64,000 nucleotides of DNA, from assembly GCF_005938385.1 (NCBI RefSeq), contig NZ_VCRA01000019.1, forward strand, positions 1-64,000, in the 5' to 3' direction. A program made the position numbers and the translations under genes. The DNA is from Paenibacillus mesophilus. GTDB lineage: Bacteria; Bacillota; Bacilli; Paenibacillales; NBRC-103111. The notes beneath the pieces were generated by a model. That model searched no databases. It saw nothing but the letters and a program-made list of their open reading frames with translations, and was not told the DNA's origin. Below are positions 41,582 through 51,053 of the stretch, in pieces (within the stretch, counting starts at the first letter, position 1; each line of letters opens with the position of its first letter).

Positions 41582-42565
41582 TTATCCTCTTATTTTTTGC
41601 TGCACGAACGATAGGGCGTCTCGCGCGATTGCTTTTCCGTGCAGAACGATTCCGGCATGACCGCAATTATAAACGTGCCGCGCAGGTCTATCCCATGCTT
41701 CCCACAAATAGTCGGCATCTTCGATATGGACATACAAGTCGTTTTTGGCCGAGATCAGTAATATGCGGTCCTTCTGCAAGACCGGAACGGATTGGCTCGG
41801 CTCCGTTATTTTCCAATATCGAACAAGATCTCCGTAATTCACTCCATGATGCTCCAAATCGGTTCTAATATACTTCCCCGGGATCGTATTCCAGATCGAG
41901 TAGGACAGCCGGTTGGCATAAAAAATGGAAACCATCGCATCGATCCGAGGCTCGACCAAAGCGGTCAAATTCGTAAGAAAGCCGCCTAAACTGACCCCGA
42001 TCACGATGACGGGCCCTTTTTTATTCGCCTTGATCCAGCCGATCAACGTTCGCAAATCGATTACGGCTTGCCTGACGGCTTGTATCGTTCGGCCGATATC
42101 GGCACTGACCATATACTCTCCGCTATATAACGACAGATCCGGCTTCCTTTGAACGTGATAGGGGAGGGTGAAATAATACGGATTCCATCCCAAATCGTCC
42201 ATCAGCTGTTTCTGGAACATGCTTTTGATCCGATCGAACGAGCTCATTCGCCAGCCGTGTACAAAAATGACATTAGGTGCCGCTTCATTGTGATTGATCA
42301 GCACCTCTCCCGCCGATATGTCGTTCAAAGGATCGTCGGTGGCAAGCAAGCTTCGGTATGAGAATGTCCCTGTATGATACCCATCTTTAAAGCGATGAAA
42401 ATCGAATATGACATTAGACGGACCATCCGCATTGTAAAAGATTTCTTTTTCCATTGATTCCGACATAGCCGCCGGAGGCGCGGAATACTGAAAATGTTTG
42501 CTTCGGGTTTTATGAAGGATATGTAGAGCAAAACGGTCTATCGCCTTGGAAATGATAGATTTCAT
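41582..42565 (-). CDS. Alpha/beta hydrolase
   Basis: 327 aa. Alpha/beta hydrolase fold: NVIFVHGWRMSSFDRIKSMF (oxyanion-loop region HGW), nucleophile elbow GVSLGG (about 194-199), acid/His end ISAKNDLYVHIEDADYL and VYNCGHAGIV. No signal peptide. AAGGGG directly abuts the ATG, an unusually short spacing. It is the first gene of a three-gene operon with the sensor kinase and regulator, so its substrate or product may be linked to the signal; this is inference. Confidence 0.82.
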   Translation of the reverse strand: MKSIISKAIDRFALHILHKTRSKHFQYSAPPAAMSESMEKEIFYNADGPSNVIFDFHRFKDGYHTGTFSYRSLLATDDPLNDISAGEVLINHNEAAPNVIFVHGWRMSSFDRIKSMFQKQLMDDLGWNPYYFTLPYHVQRKPDLSLYSGEYMVSADIGRTIQAVRQAVIDLRTLIGWIKANKKGPVIVIGVSLGGFLTNLTALVEPRIDAMVSIFYANRLSYSIWNTIPGKYIRTDLEHHGVNYGDLVRYWKITEPSQSVPVLQKDRILLISAKNDLYVHIEDADYLWEAWDRPARHVYNCGHAGIVLHGKAIARDALSFVQQKIRG

Positions 42566-42825
42566 CCCCTTATTGGTTCTTCTAAAAAAGGTTATTCGAT
42601 TCCCGGTACAAAGTCACGGCTCTATGTAATCATTTTTTCGACAATTCCAGTAGGCAATTGTTATTATAAACCTCATAAAATTTTCCAAAAGATAGATTAT
42701 AACATTTAATCTTCATGGGTGAGAAGGGGTATTTTTTTGGCCCTCCCCAATAGCTGCCGAAGCTTATAACATGAATTTGTCGCATCAATTGTTTTTTGGA
42801 TCTAACTTTATGAGGAGGACTGGAA

Positions 42826-43311
42826 ATGATGAAGAAAAGAATCGTATACGTGTTGATGGGGCTGTTTGCGTTCGCGCTGCTTATGCTGCCGTTGAATTCG
42901 CCATCAAACCCGCTGCAAGCTTTTGCCTCAACGGCAGCCGCGTCGGAAAATAACGGAAGCGACTTGCAGAAGCTGAGCAGCCTGAATCATGTCGTCAAAA
43001 TTTATGTGCCTTCTACGGTGAACGGAAGCATTCCGATTACGGAAGAAGCTCATGAGCAATTTGTCGACCAAGCACTCACTAAATTTTCGTCCCTGTTCGG
43101 CGGAGCGACGTCCATTGGCGGAAACGGCGGCTGGATCGACGAGAACAAGAGGCTGATCAAAGAAAAGGTTACGATCGTCTACAGCTTCGCCGATAAGCTC
43201 GACAATCAGTCGCTGAACGATGTCGTAGCTTATGCCAAGCAGTTGAAAAAGGATTTGACGCAATCGTCCGTTTCCCTCGAAGTGGACGGCAAGATGTACT
43301 TTATCGAATGA
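42826..43311 (+). CDS. Secreted protein, DUF3574-like
   Basis: 161 aa; GAGGAGG upstream of the ATG. Signal peptide MKKRIVYVLMGLFAFALLMLPLNSPSNPLQAFA. The mature part (HVVKIYVPSTVNGSIPITEEAHEQFVDQALTKFSSLFGGATSIGGNGGWI...KVTIVYSFAD) resembles DUF3574-type proteins, small alpha-beta proteins with a conserved GG-W. Function unknown. It precedes two lipoprotein genes that may be in the same transcription unit (86 nt to the next start). Confidence 0.65.
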   Translation: MMKKRIVYVLMGLFAFALLMLPLNSPSNPLQAFASTAAASENNGSDLQKLSSLNHVVKIYVPSTVNGSIPITEEAHEQFVDQALTKFSSLFGGATSIGGNGGWIDENKRLIKEKVTIVYSFADKLDNQSLNDVVAYAKQLKKDLTQSSVSLEVDGKMYFIE

Positions 43312-43397
43312 GCAATGCGAAATATCGGTAATCCTTGACCAAGGAAAGCCGATTTTTCTTTTGGGGGCCATATTGCGGAAAGGAGTGGGAGAAGCAG

Positions 43398-44093
43398 GTG
43401 AAATTGTATGCTTTATTTATCGCGGTAATCGTTCTTCTCGCTGTTACGGGATGCGGTCGGCTGGACTTGGTCGTCCAAGAAGACAGTTCGGGAGAGGGAA
43501 ATTACTCGGTTGATCTGATGGGCAAAATCTCGGCCCAGCAAATAAAAGCGGAGATGGAGAAACAGATTCAGAAGGCCAATAAGAAGGCCGGCAAAGAAAT
43601 CATTACGCTAAACAAGTTCGAGGAGAAAGACGGGAAGGTAAACGCGACAGTCATATTCGGTAATATTTCCGCGCTCGGAGGAGACGATTCGCTGCTTGTG
43701 ACAGTCGACGATTTGAATAGAATTTACCCGGAGCCGATACGAAAATTGACCGATGTCAAACGGCAGACCGTCATTACGCCGGAAGCTATCGAAAAAATCG
43801 GGGACAAACCCGCGATATACCTGGATATGGACGAGGATGTCGAAATAACGGTTACCGTACCCGGAAACATTTTATACGCGGCGGGAGGAACCGTCTCGGA
43901 TCAAAAGCCGCGAACTTTGCTGGCGAGTGGTGATTCTGTCGTTATTGTTTATGAGCCTTCGGGCAGGTCGGATATAGTCTGGACCGTTATGCTGCTCGTT
44001 GCCGCCGTTGTTCTATATTTCTTGTATAGGAACGGGTTGTTCAAGAAGATCTTGTCCGGACGGAAAGGAGGCGGCATTCCGAATGCGCAATAA
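43398..44093 (+). CDS. Lipoprotein with LppM-like domain and C-terminal membrane helix
   Basis: 231 aa from GTG 43398; GGGAG at 43387-43391 supports this start and excludes the longer ORF. Lipobox LAVTGC with Cys19. The extracytoplasmic domain (LDLVVQEDSSGEGNYSVDLMG... QIQKANKKAGKEIITLNKFEEKDGKVNATVIF) resembles the LppM fold of actinobacterial and Firmicute lipoproteins. A C-terminal transmembrane segment (IVWTVMLLVAAVVLYFLY) is followed by a short basic tail. Lipid anchor plus C-terminal helix gives two membrane attachments. Its 3' end overlaps the next gene by 11 nt. Confidence 0.72.
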   Translation: MKLYALFIAVIVLLAVTGCGRLDLVVQEDSSGEGNYSVDLMGKISAQQIKAEMEKQIQKANKKAGKEIITLNKFEEKDGKVNATVIFGNISALGGDDSLLVTVDDLNRIYPEPIRKLTDVKRQTVITPEAIEKIGDKPAIYLDMDEDVEITVTVPGNILYAAGGTVSDQKPRTLLASGDSVVIVYEPSGRSDIVWTVMLLVAAVVLYFLYRNGLFKKILSGRKGGGIPNAQ

Positions 44094-45876
44094 GGGACGT
44101 CTGCGGATCGTTCTGCTCAGTTGTTGGCTCCTGTCCGGCTGCGTAGGCGGAGACGGGGAGTATGCCAAGCACATGGCGGAAGCCGATAAAGCGATGGAGA
44201 ATTTGGACGTGGAGACCGCCATTGAGGAGTACCGCAAAATTGCCGAGATGGCCCCCGGAAAGTTCGTATACGGCGAGGGGCGGATCGTCATCGTCCGGCA
44301 GCTGTTGGAGGATGCGGAAAATTTGAAGCAAAAACTGGGGGATTTGAAATCGCGCGCCGAGAAAGTCAAGCAAGCGCTCGCCGAACTGGATATGCGGAAA
44401 GCGAAGGCGAAAGAAATCGCCCAGGTATACCACGAGCTGAATGATGTTCATTCCGCTCTGGAGCAGTTCCCCGCCGCCGGTTTGTACAAAGAATTGGGTG
44501 ACCTGCACAATAAATTCGCGAACGACGTGAAGAGCGGCAAAGTCGATCCGCTCAAAAAAGAAATCGAGCATCACATAGGCAAGCTGGCTTTTGATACGGC
44601 CGAAAACAACGTTACGGCGCTTCGCGAGCTCGAAGACGGCATGTCGAATATTGTCGGGAATGCGGCGGCCGATTATTCGGCGAAGATCAAGTCGGAAAAA
44701 GCGAAATACATCGATCTGCCGGTTACGTATAACCAAAGAAATATAACGCTCTTGGAAAATGACGCCGGTAAAATAACGTTTCTCGGCGAAGGCGTCAAAA
44801 ATAACCAACTCGCGCTAATCTACAAATATGAAGGAGCGGTTCGCTATGCGGCAAAGGAGCTGCCCCCTAAAATCCAAGCCGTATTCACCGACGGCAAATC
44901 CGTTACGAGTGACAAACTGACGCTTCGCCATTATCCCGATTATGCCATCGGTTATCAGTTTATATCCGATATCCCGACAAAGACTTTGGCGCGGCTCGAT
45001 TACCGTTTCGGACTGCAGCCGAAGGAGGAGTATACTAAGGTCGATATCGGCGCTGCGGGTGTCAAGGAGACTTTGAAAGAGGTATTGGCTTTACCCGACA
45101 AAGAACTCCAATCGTCCATTAAAGCGACTAACGGCCAGATTACCCTCGAAATCGGCAAAGTAAAAATAAGCGCCAATTCCGTAGAAATTCAAGGAAAGAT
45201 GACGGCGAGCGCGGATACGAAGCTGAAGGAAAAAGCCGTTCTGTATGTGCCGACACTCGACACGTATCGGGACTATACCATGAATCAAGACTTGTTCGCC
45301 GGGATAGCCAAGGATATAAAAGTCACTTTCGGGCTGAACGGACGACTTCCGAATGACGCCAAATACTTGAAGCTCCATATGGCGGGGATTCAGACGAATA
45401 TCGATTTGGCATCCGGAGGCGAGTATAAGCCGGACAAAGAGCTTTTGGCGCAGCAAATTATGATACCCGACAAAGATACGCAAATATGGGAGAGATTTAA
45501 CGGTTGGGACCGTAAGTTTCTGGAAGACGCCTCGGGCAACATATATGCCGACGGCATCGGTTTTACGGGTGCAAATTCATGGGTGAAAGAGCCTTCCGTT
45601 TCGTTATCGATGAGCGGGGAATTCAAGCGGTTGACGGCAAAAGTAGGGGTAGACAAGACGACCGTCGGAGAAGATTTCGGGACAAGCGACTTTAAGGTGA
45701 TCGGCGACGGCCGTCTACTGAAAACCATATCGTTTGGTTCATCGGCCCCCGCTACCCTTGACCTGGATTTGTATGTAAGCGGCATCCGCACGCTGCAGTT
45801 TGCAGCGGTCCAAAACCCGAAAGCTCATAATGACGCGCAGACGTTGATCATCGGGAACGGAGTTCTCACTCCATAA
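44083..45876 (+). CDS. Large lipoprotein, coiled-coil/TPR-like then beta domains
   Basis: 597 aa from ATG 44083 (AAAGGAGG at 44064-44071). Lipobox LLSGC with Cys20. Residues about 25-210 are helical with heptad-like charge (AEADKAMENLDVETAIEEYRKIAEMAP, a TPR-like repeat; AENLKQKLGDLKSRAEKVKQALAEL, coiled coil). The rest (about 210-597) is beta-rich with the pattern of extracellular immunoglobulin-like domains (NQRNITLLENDAGKITFLGEGVKNNQLALIYKYEG). No enzymatic motif. Translationally coupled to the LppM-like gene, so they may act as a surface complex. No family recognised. Confidence 0.65.
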   Translation: MRNKGRLRIVLLSCWLLSGCVGGDGEYAKHMAEADKAMENLDVETAIEEYRKIAEMAPGKFVYGEGRIVIVRQLLEDAENLKQKLGDLKSRAEKVKQALAELDMRKAKAKEIAQVYHELNDVHSALEQFPAAGLYKELGDLHNKFANDVKSGKVDPLKKEIEHHIGKLAFDTAENNVTALRELEDGMSNIVGNAAADYSAKIKSEKAKYIDLPVTYNQRNITLLENDAGKITFLGEGVKNNQLALIYKYEGAVRYAAKELPPKIQAVFTDGKSVTSDKLTLRHYPDYAIGYQFISDIPTKTLARLDYRFGLQPKEEYTKVDIGAAGVKETLKEVLALPDKELQSSIKATNGQITLEIGKVKISANSVEIQGKMTASADTKLKEKAVLYVPTLDTYRDYTMNQDLFAGIAKDIKVTFGLNGRLPNDAKYLKLHMAGIQTNIDLASGGEYKPDKELLAQQIMIPDKDTQIWERFNGWDRKFLEDASGNIYADGIGFTGANSWVKEPSVSLSMSGEFKRLTAKVGVDKTTVGEDFGTSDFKVIGDGRLLKTISFGSSAPATLDLDLYVSGIRTLQFAAVQNPKAHNDAQTLIIGNGVLTP

Positions 45877-45981
45877 TAAATCGACCGCGAATAAGTAATC
45901 TTTTGCGAGACCATCCTTCCTCAGTTACGTACATAAGTAGTGATAAGTTGTTGTAACCAGATTCGAGGAGGATATGCAGCG

Positions 45982-47337
45982 ATGGAATTGACCGACTTGA
46001 CCGCGAGAGTAAGGCATACGCAGAAGAAGCTGCGGCTTCTTGCGATTTCGGGCGTACTGGATCAGTTTGACCGGGATATTATGAATTTGGACGACGAGAA
46101 GAGACGATCGAAATATGCAAAAATGGCAGCGAGCCCGTTCTCCTTTTTCCGAGGCAGCGCGTACTTGTTTTACTTCGACGTCAGCCGGGAATGGTTTCCG
46201 TACCACAGCTCGCCGGAACGCCCGACGTGGATCCAGGGCGATCTTCATTTTGAGAATTTCGGCGCGTTCCGCAGCGAGAGCGGACGGATCGTGTTTGACG
46301 TGAACGATTTCGACGAGGGCTACACCGGCTCCTATTTGTACGACATCCTACGCATGTCCGTCAGTATAGGGCTAGTGCTGCGGATGAACGGAATCGCGCC
46401 GAACTATCAGCGTGAAGCGCTTGAAAGCTACTTGTCCGCCTACGTGAAGCAGATACGCAAATTCGCGAAGCGCAAGGAAGATCCGCGAACGATTGCGTTC
46501 GATACGGATACGACGGAAGGGCCGATCCGCAAGCTGCTGAAAAAGATGGAGAAGCGGTCGGCGAGCCATTTGTTGGAAGACGTCACCGTCTGGACGGAAG
46601 AGGGCCGGCAATTCCGCTGGTCGGACGAAATTCAGCAGCCGACCGAAGCGGAGCGCGCCATGTTGATCGCCGGCTGGAATGATTACATAGCCAGCTTGGA
46701 TCCGGAAACGAAACGTCAGGCCGAGTACTATAAGATTAAGGATATAGCCGTCAAACACGGCTCGGGGACCGCCTCCATCGGGTTGGACCGCTTCTATGTA
46801 CTGATCGAAGGGGAGCGAAGCTCCAATGAGGCTCTGGACGATATTGTAATCGAGATCAAGGAAGTCCGGGGACCGGTACCGGCCTATTTTCTGCCCTACA
46901 ACGAGTCGTTCTGGGACCGTTATGCCCATCAAGGTAAACGCGTCATCATGACGCAGCGGGCGATGCATCACGAAGCCGATCCGTTTCTCGGTTATTTGAC
47001 GATGGATGGGCGTACTTTCTATGCACGGGAGCGTTCGCCTTTCAAGAAGAAGCTGAAAGCGGACAAAATCGCGGATATGGAGGAATGGACGAGCGTACTC
47101 CAATGCATGGGGCGAATCACTGCCAAATTGCATGCCCGTGCCGATGCCGACGTCGATCAAGGCCTATTGTCGCATCATAGCGAGGATGAAATCGCGGGCG
47201 CTATCGGGGACGATATCGACGGGTTTTGCGATTATGTGGCGAATTGGGCGCTGTCCTACGCCCATCAAGTGGAAGAGGATTACACGATGTTTTGCGAATG
47301 GGCCGCGGAGCTTTCAAGTAAAACCGGTTCGAAATGA
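45982..47337 (+). CDS. DUF2252 family protein
   Basis: 451 aa from ATG 45982 (GAGGAGG at 45963-45969). The family signature is clear: KYAKMAASPFSFFRGSAYLFYFD, PTWIQGDLHFENFGAFRSESGRIVFDVNDFDEGYTGSYLYDILRM, then IKDIAVKHGSGTASIGLDRFYVLIEG and HQGKRVIMTQRAM. The GDLHFENFG and FDVNDFDE segments match kinase-like (APH fold) catalytic HxDxxxxN and D-E elements, so it is likely an atypical small-molecule kinase; the biochemical role is unknown. Confidence 0.88.
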   Translation: MELTDLTARVRHTQKKLRLLAISGVLDQFDRDIMNLDDEKRRSKYAKMAASPFSFFRGSAYLFYFDVSREWFPYHSSPERPTWIQGDLHFENFGAFRSESGRIVFDVNDFDEGYTGSYLYDILRMSVSIGLVLRMNGIAPNYQREALESYLSAYVKQIRKFAKRKEDPRTIAFDTDTTEGPIRKLLKKMEKRSASHLLEDVTVWTEEGRQFRWSDEIQQPTEAERAMLIAGWNDYIASLDPETKRQAEYYKIKDIAVKHGSGTASIGLDRFYVLIEGERSSNEALDDIVIEIKEVRGPVPAYFLPYNESFWDRYAHQGKRVIMTQRAMHHEADPFLGYLTMDGRTFYARERSPFKKKLKADKIADMEEWTSVLQCMGRITAKLHARADADVDQGLLSHHSEDEIAGAIGDDIDGFCDYVANWALSYAHQVEEDYTMFCEWAAELSSKTGSK

Positions 47338-47364
47338 AAGCGGGCAACGGATGCCGAACCTGTA

Positions 47365-47409
47365 ACTCCGGCTGCTTTTCCTGAATAGGAGAGCGTCCGG
47401 AGTATTTTT
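47365..47409 (+). terminator. Terminator of the DUF2252 gene
   Basis: ACTCCGG (47365-47371) pairs with CCGGAGT (47397-47403), with an inner 25-nt loop, followed by ATTTTT. Confidence 0.7.
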
Positions 47410-47421
47410 CTATGTAACCCA

Positions 47422-48346
47422 TTAGCCTATATCATTCAGCTCTTTCATTAAGCAGTTTAGTGTAGACGTTCTCTCTTGAGCATCTTGATGGTCAAATAAC
47501 AGCTGCTCCAGAAACTCCCAGATGTCCTCCAATTTGCGTCTGTACTGATAAAACTGCAGAATATCGGGATTGATCGCAAAATGTTGATGGACTTTCCGAT
47601 ATATGTTCAAAAAATCATCATAGTAAGGCTGGTCGACCAAAAACATCAGATCGGCTTCAACGGGTGCCAATCTTAGGCCTTCCCAGTCAATCAAGATCAG
47701 CTCCCGATCGGATTGCATCAGATTCCAGTTGTGAAGATCGGTGTGGCACAGGGCCATTCTAATTTGACTGTTTTTCATTTCAGAATGCATCTCTAACGTT
47801 CCAATCAGAGTCTGTATTTGCTCAAGATGAGGATGTATCAGTGCCCTTACATCATCAGGAATCTTCTCATAATCTTTCTCCAAGAAGTTCTTCATCGTCG
47901 GCAGAAACGGAATAGTAAAGTCTTCCTTGATAGCACTCGTTTCAACCGGGATTTGTTCACTATACGAATGAAGCTCCGCTATGATTGCCGAAAGACTGCA
48001 AATCTGCTCCCCGGTCAAGTCTTTATCTCCGATAGTTTCACCCTCGATATATTCATAAAGCAGGTAGATTCCATCCTCATCTTCACATTTGTAAGCGCCA
48101 TTCTTTGTTGCGACCGGCACTGGAATTTTCCCTTTCAAACCGCTATTTTGCTTGAGCCAAACCATGATCGATAAGAGCCGTCCATTTTGGTGTGGATGCT
48201 CTACTTTTTTCGTAAGCCTTCAAGAAGTATGTAGCTTTGCTGCTGTGCACTTTATACGCTAGTGCCGACCATCCGCCCCGCTGGGAGGAAACGCTCGTAC
48301 TCTCCAGATCATACTGCTCTTTTAAAACCTCGCGTATCTTGTCCAT
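47422..48346 (-). pseudogene. Aminoglycoside phosphotransferase-like gene with a frameshift
   Basis: The 5' part (48346 to about 48165) encodes MDKIREVLKEQYDLESTS...SKATYFLKAYEK, the N-lobe of an APH-type kinase with its ATP lysine. It then runs out of frame into a stop (HGLAQAK). The remainder continues in another frame (MVWLKQNSGLKGKIPVPVATKN... ) and holds the catalytic loop ALCHTDLHNWNLM and metal motif LILIDWEG, ending at 47422. The two pieces join as one kinase of about 305 aa if one base is removed near 48165-48172. Either a recently broken gene or a sequencing error. Confidence 0.75.
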
Positions 48347-48663
48347 CGTTTCCTCCTACTAAAAAGATGTAATGACCGAGTTAGCGATCATAGTCAACAA
48401 ATTATTTTTTATATGGTAAATAATATCACATCGTAAATGCTTGTTCATTTGCACGAACAAAATTACCAATTCCGCGAACGAAATGACAATCCGGGAGGCA
48501 AAAAAAACGGTAAATTGCATAAATATTTTTGCAGCCGTTGTTCCTATGATAAAGAAGATTCGAGATGCAAGGAGCGATCGATCGGCAAAGTGGCAACGCT
48601 TCCAGAAAGCCGGACGACTCGGAAACGTTTCGGATCTATTTATGAAGCGGAGGAGATGGCTTG
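48347..48663. other. Intergenic stretch without a supported gene
   Basis: AT-rich at the left. Overlapping ORFs here (48437-48664 and longer ones) have no ribosome binding site or recognisable product. It ends with GGAGGAG (48649-48655), the ribosome binding site of the next gene. No promoter was assigned with confidence. Confidence 0.4.
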
Positions 48664-50976
48664 ATGGACGAGCAATCGAAATCGGTGGACAATGGGGAAG
48701 ACATGAAGAAGCAAACGGTGGCGGGCATGGTCAGCAGAAGAAAAATGCTGGCTTCGCTCGGCTTGGCCGGAGCGGCGGTAATCGGCTCATCGCTCGGAAT
48801 CGCATACGGCAAAGAAGCGAATTCCGTGACGGAGACGGTATACGGGAAGAAGACGAAGCCGAAAGAGTTGATGGATATGGACTTTTGCGTTCCCTCAACC
48901 ATTGCCGGGCTGCGGGCAGAAGGGAGTCCGGAAGCGGGCTTCGTTTATTACGTCACCGATCGGGGGCAGGAAGGATTTTTCTATTACGATCCGGCCGATA
49001 CGGCTACGCCGGACAATTTGGGCACGGTGCTCGTCTCGACGTCGGGGGCGCGGTTCAAACGCATAGTGGAGACGGAATATGTCAACGTCAAATGGTTCGG
49101 AGCCAAAGGCGACGGCACGACCGACGACTTTAAGTCGATCCAGGATGCGATCAACGCCGTTTTCGCGATGGGTGGAGGGACCGTCTTTTTCCCGAAAGGC
49201 ACTTACATCGTTTCACCTTACTTGAACAAGTGGATCACGCTGAGAAACAATGTAAATTTGTTGGGCGAAGGGATCTCCTCCGTCATCAAAGTCAAAGACA
49301 ACGCCGGGGACTATTTCACGATCTTTTACGGAAGCAGCGGCGCGCCGCTCAAAAACGTGCGCATCAGCAAGCTGAGGTTCGACCAAAACCCGCAAAACAA
49401 CCAAACGTGCTACATCGACTTGGATCGGAAAGATACCGTATATTTTTATCAATTCTGCATTATATCGTATCGATATGAAAACGTATTCATCGATCATGTC
49501 CAGTTCGATCCGACATGCGGTGTAAACTCGGTATCCTTGAACAGCGACACCGGCAAGCTCGCGTCGATTACGGATTGCTATTTCAATTTCGTCATGGCAA
49601 GAGGCAACGGCACCTACGACAATTCCGCCATCTATTTGAACGGCCGCAACCATACGGTGTCCAACTGTTTCTTCTACGCGGCTCCCGGGCAGAAGGCGCG
49701 GGGCGCGATCGAAACGCATATGGGCCAAAGCGTCGTATCCGGCAACGTCGTGGACGGGTACTATACGGGCGTTAATTTGCAGGCCGGGAACGCCGCCGAC
49801 GAACGCTGCGATATGACGGTTGTGAATAATACGATCAGCAACGCCAATCAAGGAATCCAGATCGGTCCGTACAACGCCAATCCGGTGAAAAATGTAACCA
49901 TTGCCGGCAATACGATCAGCCTGACGAATAAGGCGCATAAGCGAAATTTGACGATCGGCATCTCGAGCGCGGCATGGTCGAACGTTAAGACGCTTTTCGA
50001 AAATATTACGGTCGCGAACAACACGATCGTGTTCCAGGAGGAGTTCGAATTCCGTACGGAGCTGCAAAGCAATGCTTACGGCATCGGCTTCACCCATGAT
50101 TCGGACCTCTCGAACGTAGTCATCAGCAATAACGTCATCAAAAACGCGCCGATTACCGGCATTTTCATCGGAAGCTTCCGGAATATCGGGGTCGTCTCGA
50201 ATGTGCAAATTACGGACAACGTGATCGTAAACGCTGGGCATTACCCGACTCCGGCCGAATCGTACAGGTCCGGAATCTTATTGCGCTCGACGGTGAACGG
50301 CGCGCAAATAACCGGCAACCTCATCTCCGATACGTACGATGCTTGCAAAGGCATCTATTCTATTCGTGCAAGTGACACGGACGGAACGCTTACGGACGTT
50401 GCGGTAGACGATAACTTGATCCGAACGAAGCAAGGCGGGCTTTGGCTTCTCTTGGGCCAGTCGGTCATGACCGATCCGGTCCGCAAATTCGTCAAATTCG
50501 CTTCCGCCTATCCGCCTGTAACGGGGACCTTCAATCTGGGCGATACGGTGTGGGTCACCTCCGCAGCCGTGACGGACGGCAAAACGCCGGCCGGGTTCAA
50601 AGTCGTCGCTACCGGTACGGCCGGGACGTTGTCCGGCGTGACGGGAACGGGAACAGTCGGTAAAACGGCATTGACCGTAAACGACGCCTCCTCGCTTCGG
50701 GTAGAGCAATGGATCCGTATTGCGACAGGTAATCAAGTGCGGAGAGTCGTTCGCATCTCCGGCAACGAAGTGAGGTTAAATGCGGCGCTAACCGTAGATG
50801 TTTCCGCTCCCAGCGCGATCAGCTACGTCAATCCGGTACTCAAGCCGTTCGGCCGGATCGGCGATCTCGGCGCGATCGCGGATACGAGCAGCGCGACGCT
50901 GTCCGAGCTGGAATCGGAAGTGAACAAATTGAAAAAAGCGATGAGGGATTTCGGCATTTTCTCGCAGAATCCGTAA
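48664..50976 (+). CDS. Tat-exported right-handed beta-helix protein (pectate-lyase-3-like)
   Basis: 770 aa from ATG 48664. A twin-arginine signal (SRRKMLASLGLAGAAVIGSSLGIAYG, about 24-49) indicates export of a folded protein. The central region starts with VKWFGAKGDGTTDDFKSIQDAINAV...GGGTVFFPKGTYIVS, the hallmark of the pectate-lyase-3/GH28-related beta-helix, followed by many NNTI/GNVI/ITDN coils up to about residue 570. The tail has a beta domain and a C-terminal heptad segment (LSELESEVNKLKKAMRDF) that could trimerise it, as in phage tailspikes. It may degrade an external polysaccharide or serve as an adhesive surface spike; no catalytic site was identified. Confidence 0.8.
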   Translation: MDEQSKSVDNGEDMKKQTVAGMVSRRKMLASLGLAGAAVIGSSLGIAYGKEANSVTETVYGKKTKPKELMDMDFCVPSTIAGLRAEGSPEAGFVYYVTDRGQEGFFYYDPADTATPDNLGTVLVSTSGARFKRIVETEYVNVKWFGAKGDGTTDDFKSIQDAINAVFAMGGGTVFFPKGTYIVSPYLNKWITLRNNVNLLGEGISSVIKVKDNAGDYFTIFYGSSGAPLKNVRISKLRFDQNPQNNQTCYIDLDRKDTVYFYQFCIISYRYENVFIDHVQFDPTCGVNSVSLNSDTGKLASITDCYFNFVMARGNGTYDNSAIYLNGRNHTVSNCFFYAAPGQKARGAIETHMGQSVVSGNVVDGYYTGVNLQAGNAADERCDMTVVNNTISNANQGIQIGPYNANPVKNVTIAGNTISLTNKAHKRNLTIGISSAAWSNVKTLFENITVANNTIVFQEEFEFRTELQSNAYGIGFTHDSDLSNVVISNNVIKNAPITGIFIGSFRNIGVVSNVQITDNVIVNAGHYPTPAESYRSGILLRSTVNGAQITGNLISDTYDACKGIYSIRASDTDGTLTDVAVDDNLIRTKQGGLWLLLGQSVMTDPVRKFVKFASAYPPVTGTFNLGDTVWVTSAAVTDGKTPAGFKVVATGTAGTLSGVTGTGTVGKTALTVNDASSLRVEQWIRIATGNQVRRVVRISGNEVRLNAALTVDVSAPSAISYVNPVLKPFGRIGDLGAIADTSSATLSELESEVNKLKKAMRDFGIFSQNP

Positions 50977-50990
50977 GATTCATTAACAAA

Positions 50991-51026
50991 AAAGGAAACG
51001 GCGCGCAGTACGGTGCCGTTTCCTTT
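50991..51026. terminator. Bidirectional terminator
   Basis: AAAGGAAACGGC (50991-51002) and GCCGTTTCCTTT (51015-51026), perfect 12-bp stem between convergent genes. Confidence 0.85.
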
Positions 51027-51053
51027 TCCTTTTAAGTGATTCCAGCTCCGGTA

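Noticed and set aside
48441..49133. Long plus-strand ORF (230 codons) overlapping the beta-helix gene
   Set aside because: It overlaps the supported Tat-protein gene in another frame, lacks a ribosome binding site and has low-complexity Arg/Gly-rich composition typical of shadow frames.
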